A stretch of 39,044 bases of DNA. Origin: Malaciobacter halophilus. GTDB taxonomy: Bacteria > Campylobacterota > Campylobacteria > Campylobacterales > Arcobacteraceae. A program made the translations under genes and the position numbers. The stretch spans positions 1 through 39,044 of the forward strand of contig NZ_NXIF01000016.1 in assembly GCF_002837275.1 (NCBI RefSeq). The letters are read 5' to 3'. Each line of letters begins with the position of its first letter. The first letter of the stretch is position 1. Shown here one piece after another: positions 16,409 to 24,989 of the stretch. The notes below the pieces were generated by a model, which was not told the DNA's origin, made no database searches, and saw only the letters and a program-made list of their open reading frames with translations.

Positions 16409-17115
16409 AAAAAATATCTTTATTTATAACATTACTTATTTTATCATCTAGTTTAAGTGCAAGAGAGAACCCTTTTGAAGCTACACAAGCTTATAATGAA
16501 GAAGTTGCAAGACTTATGGAAATAGAAGATAGTTATCCAGATGAGTTTGAGAATCAAGAAAAAGTCTATATAGAAGAGATTCAAGAAAAAATGAAAGCTA
16601 ATAGTATAAATAAAGATACTAAAAGTATGACTAAAAATGAGTTAAAAAAAGATTCTTCAAAACTTACAGAAGATAAAGTAAAAAAACTTATTACTCAAGC
16701 TCAAAAAAAGACTGTTGATGAAACAAAAAAGATTGTACAAGAGCTAAAAAAACAGGAAAAAGAAGAGATTATCTACGTAAAACCAAGAACTGATGTGGCT
16801 TTTGAAAAAGAGATTTTACCTTTTTTAAAACTTGAATATACAAATGAAAAACTTCAACTTCACTCAAAACATAATGTATTTAAAAAGTTTACTTTACCAA
16901 ATCAAAATAAAATAATTTTAGATTTTTATGCAAAAGAGAACTTTTATACAAAAAGAGAAGATTTAAACTCTACAAACTTTACAAAAATAACAGTAGGGAA
17001 TCATAAGAAAGACAAATTCTTTAGAGCTGTTATTGAGTTAACTGATACTCCTGAAAATTATGAAGTAACTTATACTGATGGTCAAGTAACTATTTTTAGA
17101 TTAGAGCAGATGTAA
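16405..17115 (+). CDS. Secreted AMIN-domain-like protein
   Basis: A signal peptide is clear at residues 1-19 (MKKISLFITLLILSSSLSA). Residues about 20-130 are charged and Lys/Glu-rich with coiled-coil character. The last 105 residues (from about 130) look like an AMIN domain, a beta-sandwich found in amidases and secretins that binds peptidoglycan, with the strand patterns KIILDFYA, FTKITVGNH and FRAVIELT. It is probably periplasmic. The gene overlaps the divIC-like gene by 4 bases, and the same order after eno is known from Campylobacter, where the product is described as a periplasmic glycoprotein. A role at the cell wall or division site is inferred. Confidence 0.65.
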   Translation: MKKISLFITLLILSSSLSARENPFEATQAYNEEVARLMEIEDSYPDEFENQEKVYIEEIQEKMKANSINKDTKSMTKNELKKDSSKLTEDKVKKLITQAQKKTVDETKKIVQELKKQEKEEIIYVKPRTDVAFEKEILPFLKLEYTNEKLQLHSKHNVFKKFTLPNQNKIILDFYAKENFYTKREDLNSTNFTKITVGNHKKDKFFRAVIELTDTPENYEVTYTDGQVTIFRLEQM

Positions 17116-17123
17116 TATCTGCT
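17105..17123 (+). terminator. Short hairpin at the convergent gene ends
   Basis: AGCAGAT at 17105-17111 pairs with ATCTGCT at 17117-17123 around a five-base loop, followed by TTTAAT. The stop codon of the AMIN-domain gene lies in the loop region, and the hairpin abuts the end of the antiporter gene on the other strand. A modest terminator for the + strand operon is likely. Confidence 0.5.
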
Positions 17124-18290
17124 TTAATCATTTTTAATCACTTTTTTTATTCCTAAATAATTAGTTAATATTCTAATAACAATCATTACAATTAAAACCT
17201 CTAAAATTGAAGCTAAAATAAAAGCATAATAGTAAAATTGAGTAATTGCATGACTATGATATGCAAGTGTAGTTACTGCAATAAGTAGAGTTAATGGCAT
17301 AGAATGAGATAATCCTAACATAAAGAATCTATTTTTTCCCATCTCTTTTATAAATAGCAATGAAGCAATAAATCTAATTAATATCATAGCTAATACTATT
17401 AAAAGTGCAGTTGTTATAAGTCCATCATGAAATAACTCTTCAATTTCAAAAGAAGAACCTACATAAATAAAGAATATTGGCACTAACCAACCAAAACCAA
17501 AGTGCTCTAACTTATGAGGTAATGATTTATTATGTTCAAAAAAAGTAGTAATAAAAGTACCAGCAATAAATGCACCAAATGCAACTTCAAGTTTTAAATA
17601 TATCATTACAGCAATCATTACAAAAAAGATTGCCATAGATACTCTTACATCTTGTTCTTGATTATCTTCAGTTGGCATCAAATATGTTTTAATTTCAGGA
17701 TACCACCAAATTAAGTTATTAAATAGCTTATAAAAGATTGCCAATAAAATCATAAATGCAGTAAATAAAAGCATTGTTTTATAAAATTCCCAAGTTACAC
17801 CAAATTCAAGCATTGCTGAAACTGTTGTAAGTGCAAAAATAGATACAATCTCTCCAATCAGCCCTACTACAATTGCCATTCTTATCCACTCAACATCGCC
17901 ATACTCTTTTTTTAATGCTGCTAAAATACCAATTGATATAAGTGGTAAGGTAACAATAAATATATTACCAAGTTTAAAATATAGAGTAATAGCTGCTGAT
18001 AAAGAGAAGAGTATTACATTATAAAAAAGTGATTTTTTAAGTATTGTTGTGGGTATATTTATAAGTTTACGTAAATCTACTTCCAATCCCGCTAAAAACA
18101 TCAAATATAAAAATCCAAGTTCAGCAACTAGCTCTAAAATTGGATGTTCACTAATAAAAGAGAAGTAAACAGCAAGTGCACCTAAAATAATCTCTATTGG
18201 TACAGTAGGAACTCTTAATACCCTTGAAAGTAAAGGTGATGTAAAGATTATTATAGAGATTGTAACAATAATTAAGATTTCATCACCCAT
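17124..18290 (-). CDS. Cation:proton antiporter (CPA2, KefB/NapA-like)
   Basis: An integral membrane protein of 388 residues with about 11-12 spans, giving the CPA2 sodium or potassium/proton exchanger pattern. The stretch FLYLMFLAGLEVDLRKL is a strong family mark, with the conserved FLAGLE and acidic Asp, and VAFGAFIAGTF is the matching motif of the second half. No C-terminal TrkA-N nucleotide-binding domain is present, so it lacks the KefC-type gating domain. It exchanges a monovalent cation for protons across the inner membrane; which cation is not decided by sequence. It is the last gene of a run topA, phosphodiesterase, bioB, antiporter, and starts 14 bases after bioB. Confidence 0.88.
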   Translation of the reverse strand: MGDEILIIVTISIIIFTSPLLSRVLRVPTVPIEIILGALAVYFSFISEHPILELVAELGFLYLMFLAGLEVDLRKLINIPTTILKKSLFYNVILFSLSAAITLYFKLGNIFIVTLPLISIGILAALKKEYGDVEWIRMAIVVGLIGEIVSIFALTTVSAMLEFGVTWEFYKTMLLFTAFMILLAIFYKLFNNLIWWYPEIKTYLMPTEDNQEQDVRVSMAIFFVMIAVMIYLKLEVAFGAFIAGTFITTFFEHNKSLPHKLEHFGFGWLVPIFFIYVGSSFEIEELFHDGLITTALLIVLAMILIRFIASLLFIKEMGKNRFFMLGLSHSMPLTLLIAVTTLAYHSHAITQFYYYAFILASILEVLIVMIVIRILTNYLGIKKVIKND

Positions 18291-18304
18291 TTAATTTCCT
18301 AAAA

Positions 18305-19156
18305 CTATTTTCTTTCTCTTTTTATGCTAAAACCCAATTTCTCAAGCTCTGCAATATCATCAGCTGGTGTTCTTCCTGCAGTTGTTAAATAATCTCCAAT
18401 TACAAATGCATTTGCACCCTTTTCAAAGATTTTATACTGTTCATCTGCAAACATTAGCTCTCTTCCTCCAGCAACCATTATTTTTTTTGCACTTGGAACC
18501 ATTTTTCTAGCTAATTCTATTAACTCAAAAGCCTCTTGTCTTGAAACTGAATTTTTCACAATTGGTAAAGCCTCATTTGGGTGAAAAAAGTTTAAAGGTA
18601 CATTCATAGGTTCTAATGATGCAATTGATTCAAGCATTGATACTCTTTGCTCTTGAGTCTCTCCTAAACCAAAAATCCCTCCACATATAAGTCTTAAACC
18701 TACTTTTTTAACATTTTTACATGTTTCATATCTCTCTTCCCAAGTATGTGTTGTAACAATTTGAGAATAAAAATCTTGAGCTGTTTCAAGGTTATGATTA
18801 TAGGCATCTATACCTGCTTGTTTTAATGTTTCTAACTGTTCAACAGAAGCTGTTCCATTACATGCAATTAATATTAATCCTAAATTCTCTTTTTTCACTG
18901 CTCTTGCTGCTTCACAAACAAAAGCTAACCTCTTGTCATTTAGCCCTTTACCTGCTGTTACAAGACAAAAGCCATTTGCATTATTTTCTCTTGCTCTTTT
19001 TGCTTCTTGAACAATTTGTTCAATAGCTTTTTTTTTGTATCTTTGAATATCAGCTTTATATTTTACACTTTGTGTACAAAATTTACAATCTTCATTACAT
19101 GTACCACTTTCTATATTACATATAGCACATAAAAAAATCTCTTTATTATCGTTCAT
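18305..19156 (-). CDS. bioB: Biotin synthase
   Basis: A radical SAM enzyme that inserts sulfur into dethiobiotin to make biotin. Cys20, Cys24 and Cys27 (CNEDCKFC) bind the radical SAM cluster, and the BioB-specific stretches YNHNLETAQDFY, CGGIFGLGET and VPLNFFHPNEALP follow in order. The length, 283 residues, is shorter than enterobacterial BioB (about 346) but typical of Campylobacterota. The start overlaps the upstream phosphodiesterase gene by 11 bases. It lies near topA, an arrangement also known in Campylobacter. Confidence 0.95.
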   Translation of the reverse strand: MNDNKEIFLCAICNIESGTCNEDCKFCTQSVKYKADIQRYKKKAIEQIVQEAKRARENNANGFCLVTAGKGLNDKRLAFVCEAARAVKKENLGLILIACNGTASVEQLETLKQAGIDAYNHNLETAQDFYSQIVTTHTWEERYETCKNVKKVGLRLICGGIFGLGETQEQRVSMLESIASLEPMNVPLNFFHPNEALPIVKNSVSRQEAFELIELARKMVPSAKKIMVAGGRELMFADEQYKIFEKGANAFVIGDYLTTAGRTPADDIAELEKLGFSIKRERK

Positions 19157-19658
19157 ATCTAAACTCTTCTTTCTTAAAATTATTGGAATGTATATCTCTA
19201 AAGTAGTAATTAATTATATACTCATTTTCATTAATTTCAAGCAAAACAGACTCACTTAGAGGTTTTTCACGAGCACAAACCTCTCCTGGATTAATGAAAA
19301 GTGTACCATTATTATAACTACACTCAAATTTATGAGTATGACCAAAAACTATAATATCACTATCTGCATTTAAATAATAAGGAAGATGCATAAGTTTAAA
19401 CTTTATATCTTTTATCTTAAAGTAATATGGTTCTTTTTTGATTTTATACTCATTTGCTAATGAAAATAAACTATTATCATTATTGCCAAAAACAGTAACA
19501 TACACTAGCTTTGAATTTTGTAATAATTTTAAATTATCTTCAATACATAAGTCACCAGCGTGTATTAAATATTGAGCACCTTGTTTTTTTAAATGCTTAA
19601 TAACTATGTCAGTATAGTCACTTCTTGTGTGACTATCTGATAAAATTCCTATTTTCAT
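19146..19658 (-). CDS. YfcE/MJ0936-type metallophosphodiesterase
   Basis: A compact calcineurin-like phosphoesterase of 170 residues. The metal-binding motifs are in order: Asp8 and His10 (LSDSH), HAGDL, GNND and GHTH, with a final NPGE. These are the full set for the YfcE family, which hydrolyses phosphodiesters in vitro; the cellular substrate is usually unknown. The gene sits two bases downstream of topA and overlaps bioB, so it is co-transcribed with both. Confidence 0.9.
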   Translation of the reverse strand: MKIGILSDSHTRSDYTDIVIKHLKKQGAQYLIHAGDLCIEDNLKLLQNSKLVYVTVFGNNDNSLFSLANEYKIKKEPYYFKIKDIKFKLMHLPYYLNADSDIIVFGHTHKFECSYNNGTLFINPGEVCAREKPLSESVLLEINENEYIINYYFRDIHSNNFKKEEFRYER

Positions 19659-19660
19659 TT

Positions 19661-22021
19661 CTATTTTTTTGCAGTACTTGAACTGCTTTTTTTAGTTGTA
19701 GTTTTTTTTGTAGTTGTCTTTTTCGTAGTTGTTTTCTTTGCAGGGGCTTTCTTACTTGTTTTAGATTTTGGATCTTTTTCTATTATTTCTTGACACTCTT
19801 GTAAAGTCAACTCTTCAGCTACTTTTCCTTTTGGAATTTTGAAATTTTTTCTACCTTGTTTAATATATGGCCCATATCTTCCATTTAAAACTTGAATTTT
19901 TTCTTTTTCAAATACTTTTATTGTAGCCTTTGCTTTTGCTTCATCTAGCTCTTTGATTACTTCTAAAGCTCTTGGTAACTCTATTTTATAAGGGTCGTCA
20001 GATTTAAGTGAATAAAACTTACTTTTTACTTGTAAGTATGGACCAAATCTTCCAATATTTGCAACAATATCTTCACCATCTTGTGTTTGTCCCACAACCC
20101 TTGGAAGAGTAAATAAATACAATGCTTCTTCAAGTGTAATAGTATCCATATTTAAATGTTCAGGAATCGCTACAAACTTTGGTTTTTCTTCATCATCTTT
20201 TGTACCAATTTGAACAAAAGGACCAAATCTTCCAACCCTAGCACTAACAGGTTTTCCAGATTTAGGGTCTGTACCTATTTGTCTTACTTGTAAGTAATCT
20301 TCTTTATTTACACTATTCTCTTTTTCTTCAATTCTTTTTTTAAAGCCTCCATAAAACTCTTGCATAACTTGTTCCCATGCAATTTTACCCTCTGCAATAT
20401 CATCAAACTCTTCTTCAATCTTTGCAGTAAATCCTAAATCCACAATCTCTGCAAAATGATCAGTTAAAAAAGCATTTACTATTTCACCTGTGGCAGTAGG
20501 AGCTAATTTTTTATCTTCTGTTTTAACAACATATTCTCTTTGCTGAATTGTAGAGATTGTAGGAGCATATGTTGAAGGTCTACCAATTCCTTCACTCTCT
20601 AACTTTTTAACTAGGCTAGCTTCTGTATATCTTGCAGGTGGCTTTGTAAATAATTGTTCTAAATCTAGTTTTTCTAAATTTAAAATTGTGCCTTTTTTTA
20701 CTGTTGGTAAAATCTTTTCACTACTATCAAGTGCACTTTCAGGATTATCACTACCTTCTGTATATGCTTTCATAAATCCTGCAAATATTATTCTTTGTCC
20801 CTTTGATTGGAACTCATACTCTTTATCTTTTCCAGCTTCAATCTTATATGTAGTATTTGCAATTTTTGCAGGAGCCATTTGCGTTGCTAAAGTTCTTTTC
20901 CAAATTAGTGAATATAGTTTAAACTGAGCATTATCTACATAAGGCTTAATATCACTAGGTTTTAGTGCTAAATTAACTGGTCTAATAGCTTCATGGGCTT
21001 CTTGTGCACCCTTTGATTTTGATTTATAAACTCTTGGCTTATTTAAAGAATACTCTTTCCCATACTCTTGTTCAATTACCTCTTTTGCTGCACTTGTTGC
21101 AACTTTAGAAAGGTTTAAAGAGTCAGTTCTCATATAAGTAATTAAACCACCTGTATGATTTGGAATATTACCTACATTTCCTTCATATAACTGTTGTGCA
21201 ATAACCATTGTTTGTTTTACTGAAAGCCCAATTTTTCGACTTGCTTCTTGTTGTAAAGTTGAAGTTGTGAAAGGAGCTGCTGGGTTTCTATTTGAGTCTT
21301 TTTCTTCAATATCTACAAGCTCAAATTTTCCTTGCTTTATAGAAGCTTCAATCTGTTTTGCTTCTTGCTCATTTCTTACTTTTTTTGCTTTTGAATTAAT
21401 TTTTGCAAGTTCAGCTTTAAAAGTTGGATCTATAAAATCAGCTTTAATTTTCCAATACTCTTCAGGTTTAAACTCTCTAATTTCATTCTCTCTATCTACA
21501 ATAATTCTAACTGCAACTGATTGAACTCTACCCGCACTAAGACCATATCTAACTTTTTTCCAAAGAAGTGGTGATAGTTCATACCCTACGGCTCTATCTA
21601 AAACTCTTCTAGCTTGTTGGGCATCAACTAAATTTTGGTCAACATCACGAGGATTTTCAATAGCTTTTAAAATTGCATCTTTAGTTATTTCATGAAAAAC
21701 AATTCTTTTTATAGGGTTTTTTTCTACCTTTAGTGCAGGAATAAGATGCCAAGCAATTGCTTCCCCTTCCCTATCCTCATCGGCAGCTAGATAGATGACA
21801 GTATCTTTTGTAATATGTTTTTTCAAGTCTGCTATTACTTTTCTCTTATCTGTTGAGATTAAATATTGTGGCTTAAAATTATTCTCAGGGTCAAACCCTA
21901 ACTTTGATTTTGGTAAATCTCTAACATGCCCCATAGAGGCCATAACTGTGTAACTTTTATCTAAAAACTTTGATATTGTTTTTGCTTTTGCAGGTGACTC
22001 AACTATTACTAAATTCTTCAA
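19661..22021 (-). CDS. topA: DNA topoisomerase I
   Basis: A type IA topoisomerase that relaxes negative supercoils. The Toprim domain has Glu8 (VIVESPAKAKTI) and DEDREGE at 81-87, and the active tyrosine is Tyr296 in YMRTDS. The C-terminal part has three GRFGPF/GRFGPY/GRYGPY repeats of the topoisomerase C-terminal type but no Cys4 zinc ribbons. The last 35 or so residues are a basic tail with repeated KKTTT units. It is 786 residues. The start codon is TTG (22019-22021 on the minus strand); the N-terminus MKNLVIVESP fits the family exactly, so this start is secure. Confidence 0.98.
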   Translation of the reverse strand: MKNLVIVESPAKAKTISKFLDKSYTVMASMGHVRDLPKSKLGFDPENNFKPQYLISTDKRKVIADLKKHITKDTVIYLAADEDREGEAIAWHLIPALKVEKNPIKRIVFHEITKDAILKAIENPRDVDQNLVDAQQARRVLDRAVGYELSPLLWKKVRYGLSAGRVQSVAVRIIVDRENEIREFKPEEYWKIKADFIDPTFKAELAKINSKAKKVRNEQEAKQIEASIKQGKFELVDIEEKDSNRNPAAPFTTSTLQQEASRKIGLSVKQTMVIAQQLYEGNVGNIPNHTGGLITYMRTDSLNLSKVATSAAKEVIEQEYGKEYSLNKPRVYKSKSKGAQEAHEAIRPVNLALKPSDIKPYVDNAQFKLYSLIWKRTLATQMAPAKIANTTYKIEAGKDKEYEFQSKGQRIIFAGFMKAYTEGSDNPESALDSSEKILPTVKKGTILNLEKLDLEQLFTKPPARYTEASLVKKLESEGIGRPSTYAPTISTIQQREYVVKTEDKKLAPTATGEIVNAFLTDHFAEIVDLGFTAKIEEEFDDIAEGKIAWEQVMQEFYGGFKKRIEEKENSVNKEDYLQVRQIGTDPKSGKPVSARVGRFGPFVQIGTKDDEEKPKFVAIPEHLNMDTITLEEALYLFTLPRVVGQTQDGEDIVANIGRFGPYLQVKSKFYSLKSDDPYKIELPRALEVIKELDEAKAKATIKVFEKEKIQVLNGRYGPYIKQGRKNFKIPKGKVAEELTLQECQEIIEKDPKSKTSKKAPAKKTTTKKTTTKKTTTKKSSSSTAKK

Positions 22022-22060
22022 ACTTTCTAACCCTTACGCTATTTTTAAAGTGCAAAGTGT

Positions 22061-22066
22061 ATCATA
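22061..22066 (-). promoter_or_regulatory. Candidate -10 box for topA
   Basis: TATGAT on the minus strand, in the 68-base gap between murB and topA, 40 bases before the TTG start. T-rich DNA lies upstream, as usual for this lineage. Only the -10 element supports it. Confidence 0.4.
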
Positions 22067-22089
22067 AATTAATTAATAAATAATTAAGC

Positions 22090-22860
22090 TTAGTAAATAA
22101 TTATCTCTTCTTCTAAATTTATATTAAATTTTTCTTTAACTCTTTTTTTAGCTAAATCAATAAGATAAATTGCATCTTCAAATGTCCCATTTCCACTATT
22201 TACTAGAAAATTAGCATGCTCTTTAGAAAAAGACATTGAGCCTTTTTGAACACCTTTTAAACCAACTTCTTGGATTAATCTTCCAGCAAAGTCTCCTTTT
22301 GGGTTTTTAAAACAAGAACCAGCACTTGCCATTTGGGGCTGATTATCTCTCATTTTGTTAAACTGTTTTAATCTATCTTTACAAAATCCACTTTGTACTT
22401 CTAAAACTACTTCATAAACTATTGTATCAATTTTTGTACTTCTATATGTGTATTGTATATCTTCTTTGTTTATATATCCATTTTTAGTTTTAATACTTAC
22501 TACATGATTAAAAATCTCCCAAGACTTTAAACCTGCATTCATTTTTACAACACCACCCATTGTCCCAGGTAGTTTTGCTAAAAACTCTAAATGCCCTATG
22601 TCATTTTTTCTACAATAACTTAACAATTTTCCAGAGCTTGTTGCACAGCCTACATAAAGTCTATTATCATGCTGTTTTATATAATCAAAATTACTTCCTA
22701 AAATAGCAAACTTTGGATGATTATTTGAAACTAAAATATTATTTGCTTTTCCAATTATTGTGTATTCATCATAATCACCAATCTCTTCAATTATCTTTAT
22801 ATCAGCAATTGGCCCTATTTTAATTGAAGAGTATCTTGAAAAATCTACTTTTTTAATCAC
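22090..22860 (-). CDS. murB: UDP-N-acetylenolpyruvoylglucosamine reductase
   Basis: An FAD enzyme that reduces UDP-GlcNAc-enolpyruvate to UDP-MurNAc with NADPH for peptidoglycan synthesis. Visible marks are LAKLPGTMGGVVKMNAG (FAD site), the YTYRSTKI arginine, GSCFKNP with the catalytic serine and a C-terminal Glu (LEEEIIIY). It is 256 residues, at the short end, as in other Campylobacterota. The start is GTG, overlapping the stop of mqnD by four bases (GTGA), so the two are coupled. Confidence 0.93.
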   Translation of the reverse strand: MIKKVDFSRYSSIKIGPIADIKIIEEIGDYDEYTIIGKANNILVSNNHPKFAILGSNFDYIKQHDNRLYVGCATSSGKLLSYCRKNDIGHLEFLAKLPGTMGGVVKMNAGLKSWEIFNHVVSIKTKNGYINKEDIQYTYRSTKIDTIVYEVVLEVQSGFCKDRLKQFNKMRDNQPQMASAGSCFKNPKGDFAGRLIQEVGLKGVQKGSMSFSKEHANFLVNSGNGTFEDAIYLIDLAKKRVKEKFNINLEEEIIIY

Positions 22861-23720
22861 TTGCTTCTTAAGTCCTCATATTCACTTGGAATTAAAAAAT
22901 CTTTTGCTTTGATTAGATTTTCATAAAATCCATGTTTATAACCTAATTCAAAAAGTTTATCAAGAGCTTTATATTGAGTTTCACTTAAATTCACTGATTC
23001 ATCATTTGCATATAAATCTAAATATTTATCTAGTGTTGGTGCATCTACTCTAATTAAACCTTTTTCAAGTAGCATAGTAGCTAAAACTTTTCTATTTTTA
23101 TTTGCAACATCTACTGCTTTTATTAAGCAGTTTTCATAATCAATTGCATTATGAAGAGGGATTGACCTTCTTAAACACATTCCACCAAGAGGTAAAGGTA
23201 AATCTCCCCCACTTAACTCTTCCCAAATATCCCACATCTCTTTTTCAACTTCAAGCTCTTCATTATAATTTAAAATTGATTCATGTATTAAAACACCAGC
23301 ATCAACTTTTCCTTCAAGAACAGCATTTTCAATATCTAAAAAATTCATGTAAGTAATTCTAGCTTCTGGATAAGCTATTTTAAATAGTAGTGCATTTGTA
23401 GTAAACTCACCACTAAGAGCAACCTTAAAATTTTTCTTAAGTTTTTTATCTTTTCTTTTTACTAGCTTTGGTCCATAACCTTCTCCAAAAGATACTGCTG
23501 TTTTTAGTAAAGCATAATCATCTTTAACAAAAGGGTACAAAGCAAAAGAGATTGCACAAATGTCATACTCACCTTTTAATGTGGCTTGATTTAATGTCTC
23601 AATATCAGCTGCAATATTCTCAAATTTTGCATCTTTTGCACTAACCCAACCAAATTTTATAGCATAGTACATAAAAATATCATCAGCATCAGGAGAGTGT
23701 GCAACACTTATAGTTTTCAA
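22857..23720 (-). CDS. mqnD: 1,4-dihydroxy-6-naphthoate synthase, futalosine menaquinone pathway
   Basis: MqnD converts cyclic dehypoxanthinylfutalosine to 1,4-dihydroxy-6-naphthoate for menaquinone synthesis. The N-terminus VAHSPDADDIFMYYAI is the family signature, and SGEFTTNALLFKIAYP plus LPLPLGGMCLRRSIP are the conserved substrate-side stretches. It is 287 residues and has a periplasmic-binding-protein fold without a signal peptide. The start is TTG with AGGAAAA upstream; no ATG fits the family N-terminus. The pathway makes the quinone that complex I, encoded nearby, reduces. Confidence 0.92.
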   Translation of the reverse strand: MKTISVAHSPDADDIFMYYAIKFGWVSAKDAKFENIAADIETLNQATLKGEYDICAISFALYPFVKDDYALLKTAVSFGEGYGPKLVKRKDKKLKKNFKVALSGEFTTNALLFKIAYPEARITYMNFLDIENAVLEGKVDAGVLIHESILNYNEELEVEKEMWDIWEELSGGDLPLPLGGMCLRRSIPLHNAIDYENCLIKAVDVANKNRKVLATMLLEKGLIRVDAPTLDKYLDLYANDESVNLSETQYKALDKLFELGYKHGFYENLIKAKDFLIPSEYEDLRSK

Positions 23721-23765
23721 AATTTTTCCTTAATAATATAGTTTTTAGTAGTTAATTAAGTAGTG

Positions 23766-23771
23766 ATTGTA
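23766..23771 (-). promoter_or_regulatory. Candidate -10 box for the mqnD-murB pair
   Basis: TACAAT preceded by GC on the minus strand, 46 bases upstream of the mqnD TTG. It resembles the GC-TAAAAT and GC-TACACT elements at recA and the Bax-like gene. No -35 box is expected in this lineage. Confidence 0.4.
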
Positions 23772-23802
23772 GCACTTTATGTATTATTATTTGGTTAGAT
23801 AT

Positions 23803-23830
23803 AAACAAAGTAGCCTTAACTACTTTGTTT
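23803..23830 (-). terminator. Hairpin at the end of the Bax-like gene
   Basis: AAACAAAGTAG at 23803-23813 pairs perfectly with CTACTTTGTTT at 23820-23830 around a six-base loop. The gene's TAG stop (23820-23822) is within the stem, so translation termination and the hairpin are tightly linked. The T-rich arm end could serve as the terminator tail in the minus direction. Confidence 0.6.
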
Positions 23831-24908
23831 CTTCTTCTATTTTTTCACTATCTTTAGTGATATTTTCTATTTTTTCTGTTTTTTCTATTTTTTTCTGTTT
23901 TTTATTAATCTTATTCTCTTCTAAACTCTTTTTTTGTTCTGTTTGTAATGTTTTATTCTCATTACTATTTTTTTCTTGTTTTACTACTTTATCTTCTTTT
24001 ATACTATCTTCAATCTCTCTTGATGTTGTAACCTCATCATTACTATTTTGTATTGCACTGTTTTCTAACTCTTCTTCTTTTTGCGCTTCTTCTTTTGTTA
24101 ATGTTTTTTGCTCTTTTTGAACAATAAACTCTTTATCATCATATTTTGTAAACTTATTATATTTTATCATTGCAGCTAATTCTCTTCCATAAGCTGCTTT
24201 TTTCTCCGAATATCTATCTAGTTTTGTAACTAATAAAAATGGGTCAGGATTTTCATAATTTACTTTTCTAAACTCCTTAAATGCTGAACTTCTTGATAAA
24301 GTTATATAATAGTCTTTAATTGATTCTTTTACACTTGCATATTTTTTAAGCCAAATAGTTTTTGAACCTCTTTTTCCACTTGCTGCAATTCTTGGTTCAT
24401 TCTTATTAAATGACCAAACACCAAAAATATTATTTGCTTCTTTAAAAAATCTTGATTGTCCCCAAGCACTCTCCATTGCTCCTTGAGCTAAAGCTATTGA
24501 TTTTGGATGGGGCTTTAATGCATATAAAAGCTCTTGATTTGTTTCTACTTTATAAAACTCTTTTAAACTCTTGATTTTTTCTGTTTGTTTATTTTCATCT
24601 ATATAGTTTTGAACTTCTAAAAATTGTTGTTTTAACTCATCATATACTTCATTTAAAGCAGGAACCATCATATTTATAAATCTCTTTTTCTTTACTGATA
24701 CAGGAATTGGTTTAGGTTTGTTTTTTTCTAAAGCCTCTTCAAGTTTAACTTTTAATTGCTGTTCATTTTTTTGCAAGAGCTCAATTTTTTCATTTAATTT
24801 ATTAACTTCTTGTCTTAACTGTTTTACTTGTTTGTTTTGTAGTTGATAAAAGTATCCAAACATAAGTAATACAATTATACTCATTGCTATTAAATAGTTT
24901 TTTTTCAT
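23820..24908 (-). CDS. Bax-like membrane-anchored glucosaminidase
   Basis: Residues about 5-23 form a single membrane anchor, then a coiled coil (about 25-62). A glucosaminidase domain follows (about 130-245), with AQGAMESAWGQSRF holding the likely catalytic Glu146 and NNIFGVWSF behind it, as in E. coli Bax and related N-acetylglucosaminidases. It would cleave glycan strands of peptidoglycan from the periplasmic face. The last 110 residues are a Lys/Glu/Gln-rich, low-complexity tail without a recognisable domain. It has 362 residues. The ATG has TAGGAAAC upstream. It lies between mqnD and nuoN with its own promoter candidate. Confidence 0.8.
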   Translation of the reverse strand: MKKNYLIAMSIIVLLMFGYFYQLQNKQVKQLRQEVNKLNEKIELLQKNEQQLKVKLEEALEKNKPKPIPVSVKKKRFINMMVPALNEVYDELKQQFLEVQNYIDENKQTEKIKSLKEFYKVETNQELLYALKPHPKSIALAQGAMESAWGQSRFFKEANNIFGVWSFNKNEPRIAASGKRGSKTIWLKKYASVKESIKDYYITLSRSSAFKEFRKVNYENPDPFLLVTKLDRYSEKKAAYGRELAAMIKYNKFTKYDDKEFIVQKEQKTLTKEEAQKEEELENSAIQNSNDEVTTSREIEDSIKEDKVVKQEKNSNENKTLQTEQKKSLEENKINKKQKKIEKTEKIENITKDSEKIEEETK

Positions 24909-24941
24909 ATAAGTTTCCTATTTTGTGTTAATTTAATCAAT

Positions 24942-24947
24942 AGTGTA
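24942..24947 (-). promoter_or_regulatory. Candidate -10 box for the Bax-like gene
   Basis: TACACT preceded by TTTTGC on the minus strand, 34 bases before the ATG. The T-rich DNA just upstream is the arm of the nuo terminator hairpin, so promoter and terminator appear to share bases. Confidence 0.4.
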
Positions 24948-24949
24948 GC

Positions 24950-24984
24950 AAAATATCAATAAAAGTAATTTTTATTGATATTTT
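24950..24984 (-). terminator. nuo operon terminator hairpin
   Basis: A perfect 15-bp inverted repeat, AAAATATCAATAAAA at 24950-24964 and its complement at 24970-24984, with a five-base loop, starting 5 bases past the nuoN stop. The stem is nearly all A/T, so it is weaker than a G+C-rich terminator, but its arm ends in T residues in the minus direction. Confidence 0.65.
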
Positions 24985-24989
24985 ATCTA

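Noticed and set aside
19690-19740. Short direct repeats that might suggest a CRISPR array
   Set aside because: They are in-frame codon repeats of the topA Lys/Thr tail, with no spacers.
20688-21524. Open frames on the + strand opposite topA
   Set aside because: They lie antisense to conserved topoisomerase sequence and show no recognisable protein features.
23779-24120. 113-residue + strand open frame rich in Phe, Leu and Ser
   Set aside because: It is the antisense shadow of the Lys/Glu-rich tail of the Bax-like gene; composition follows from that repeat-like DNA and no ribosome site is present.
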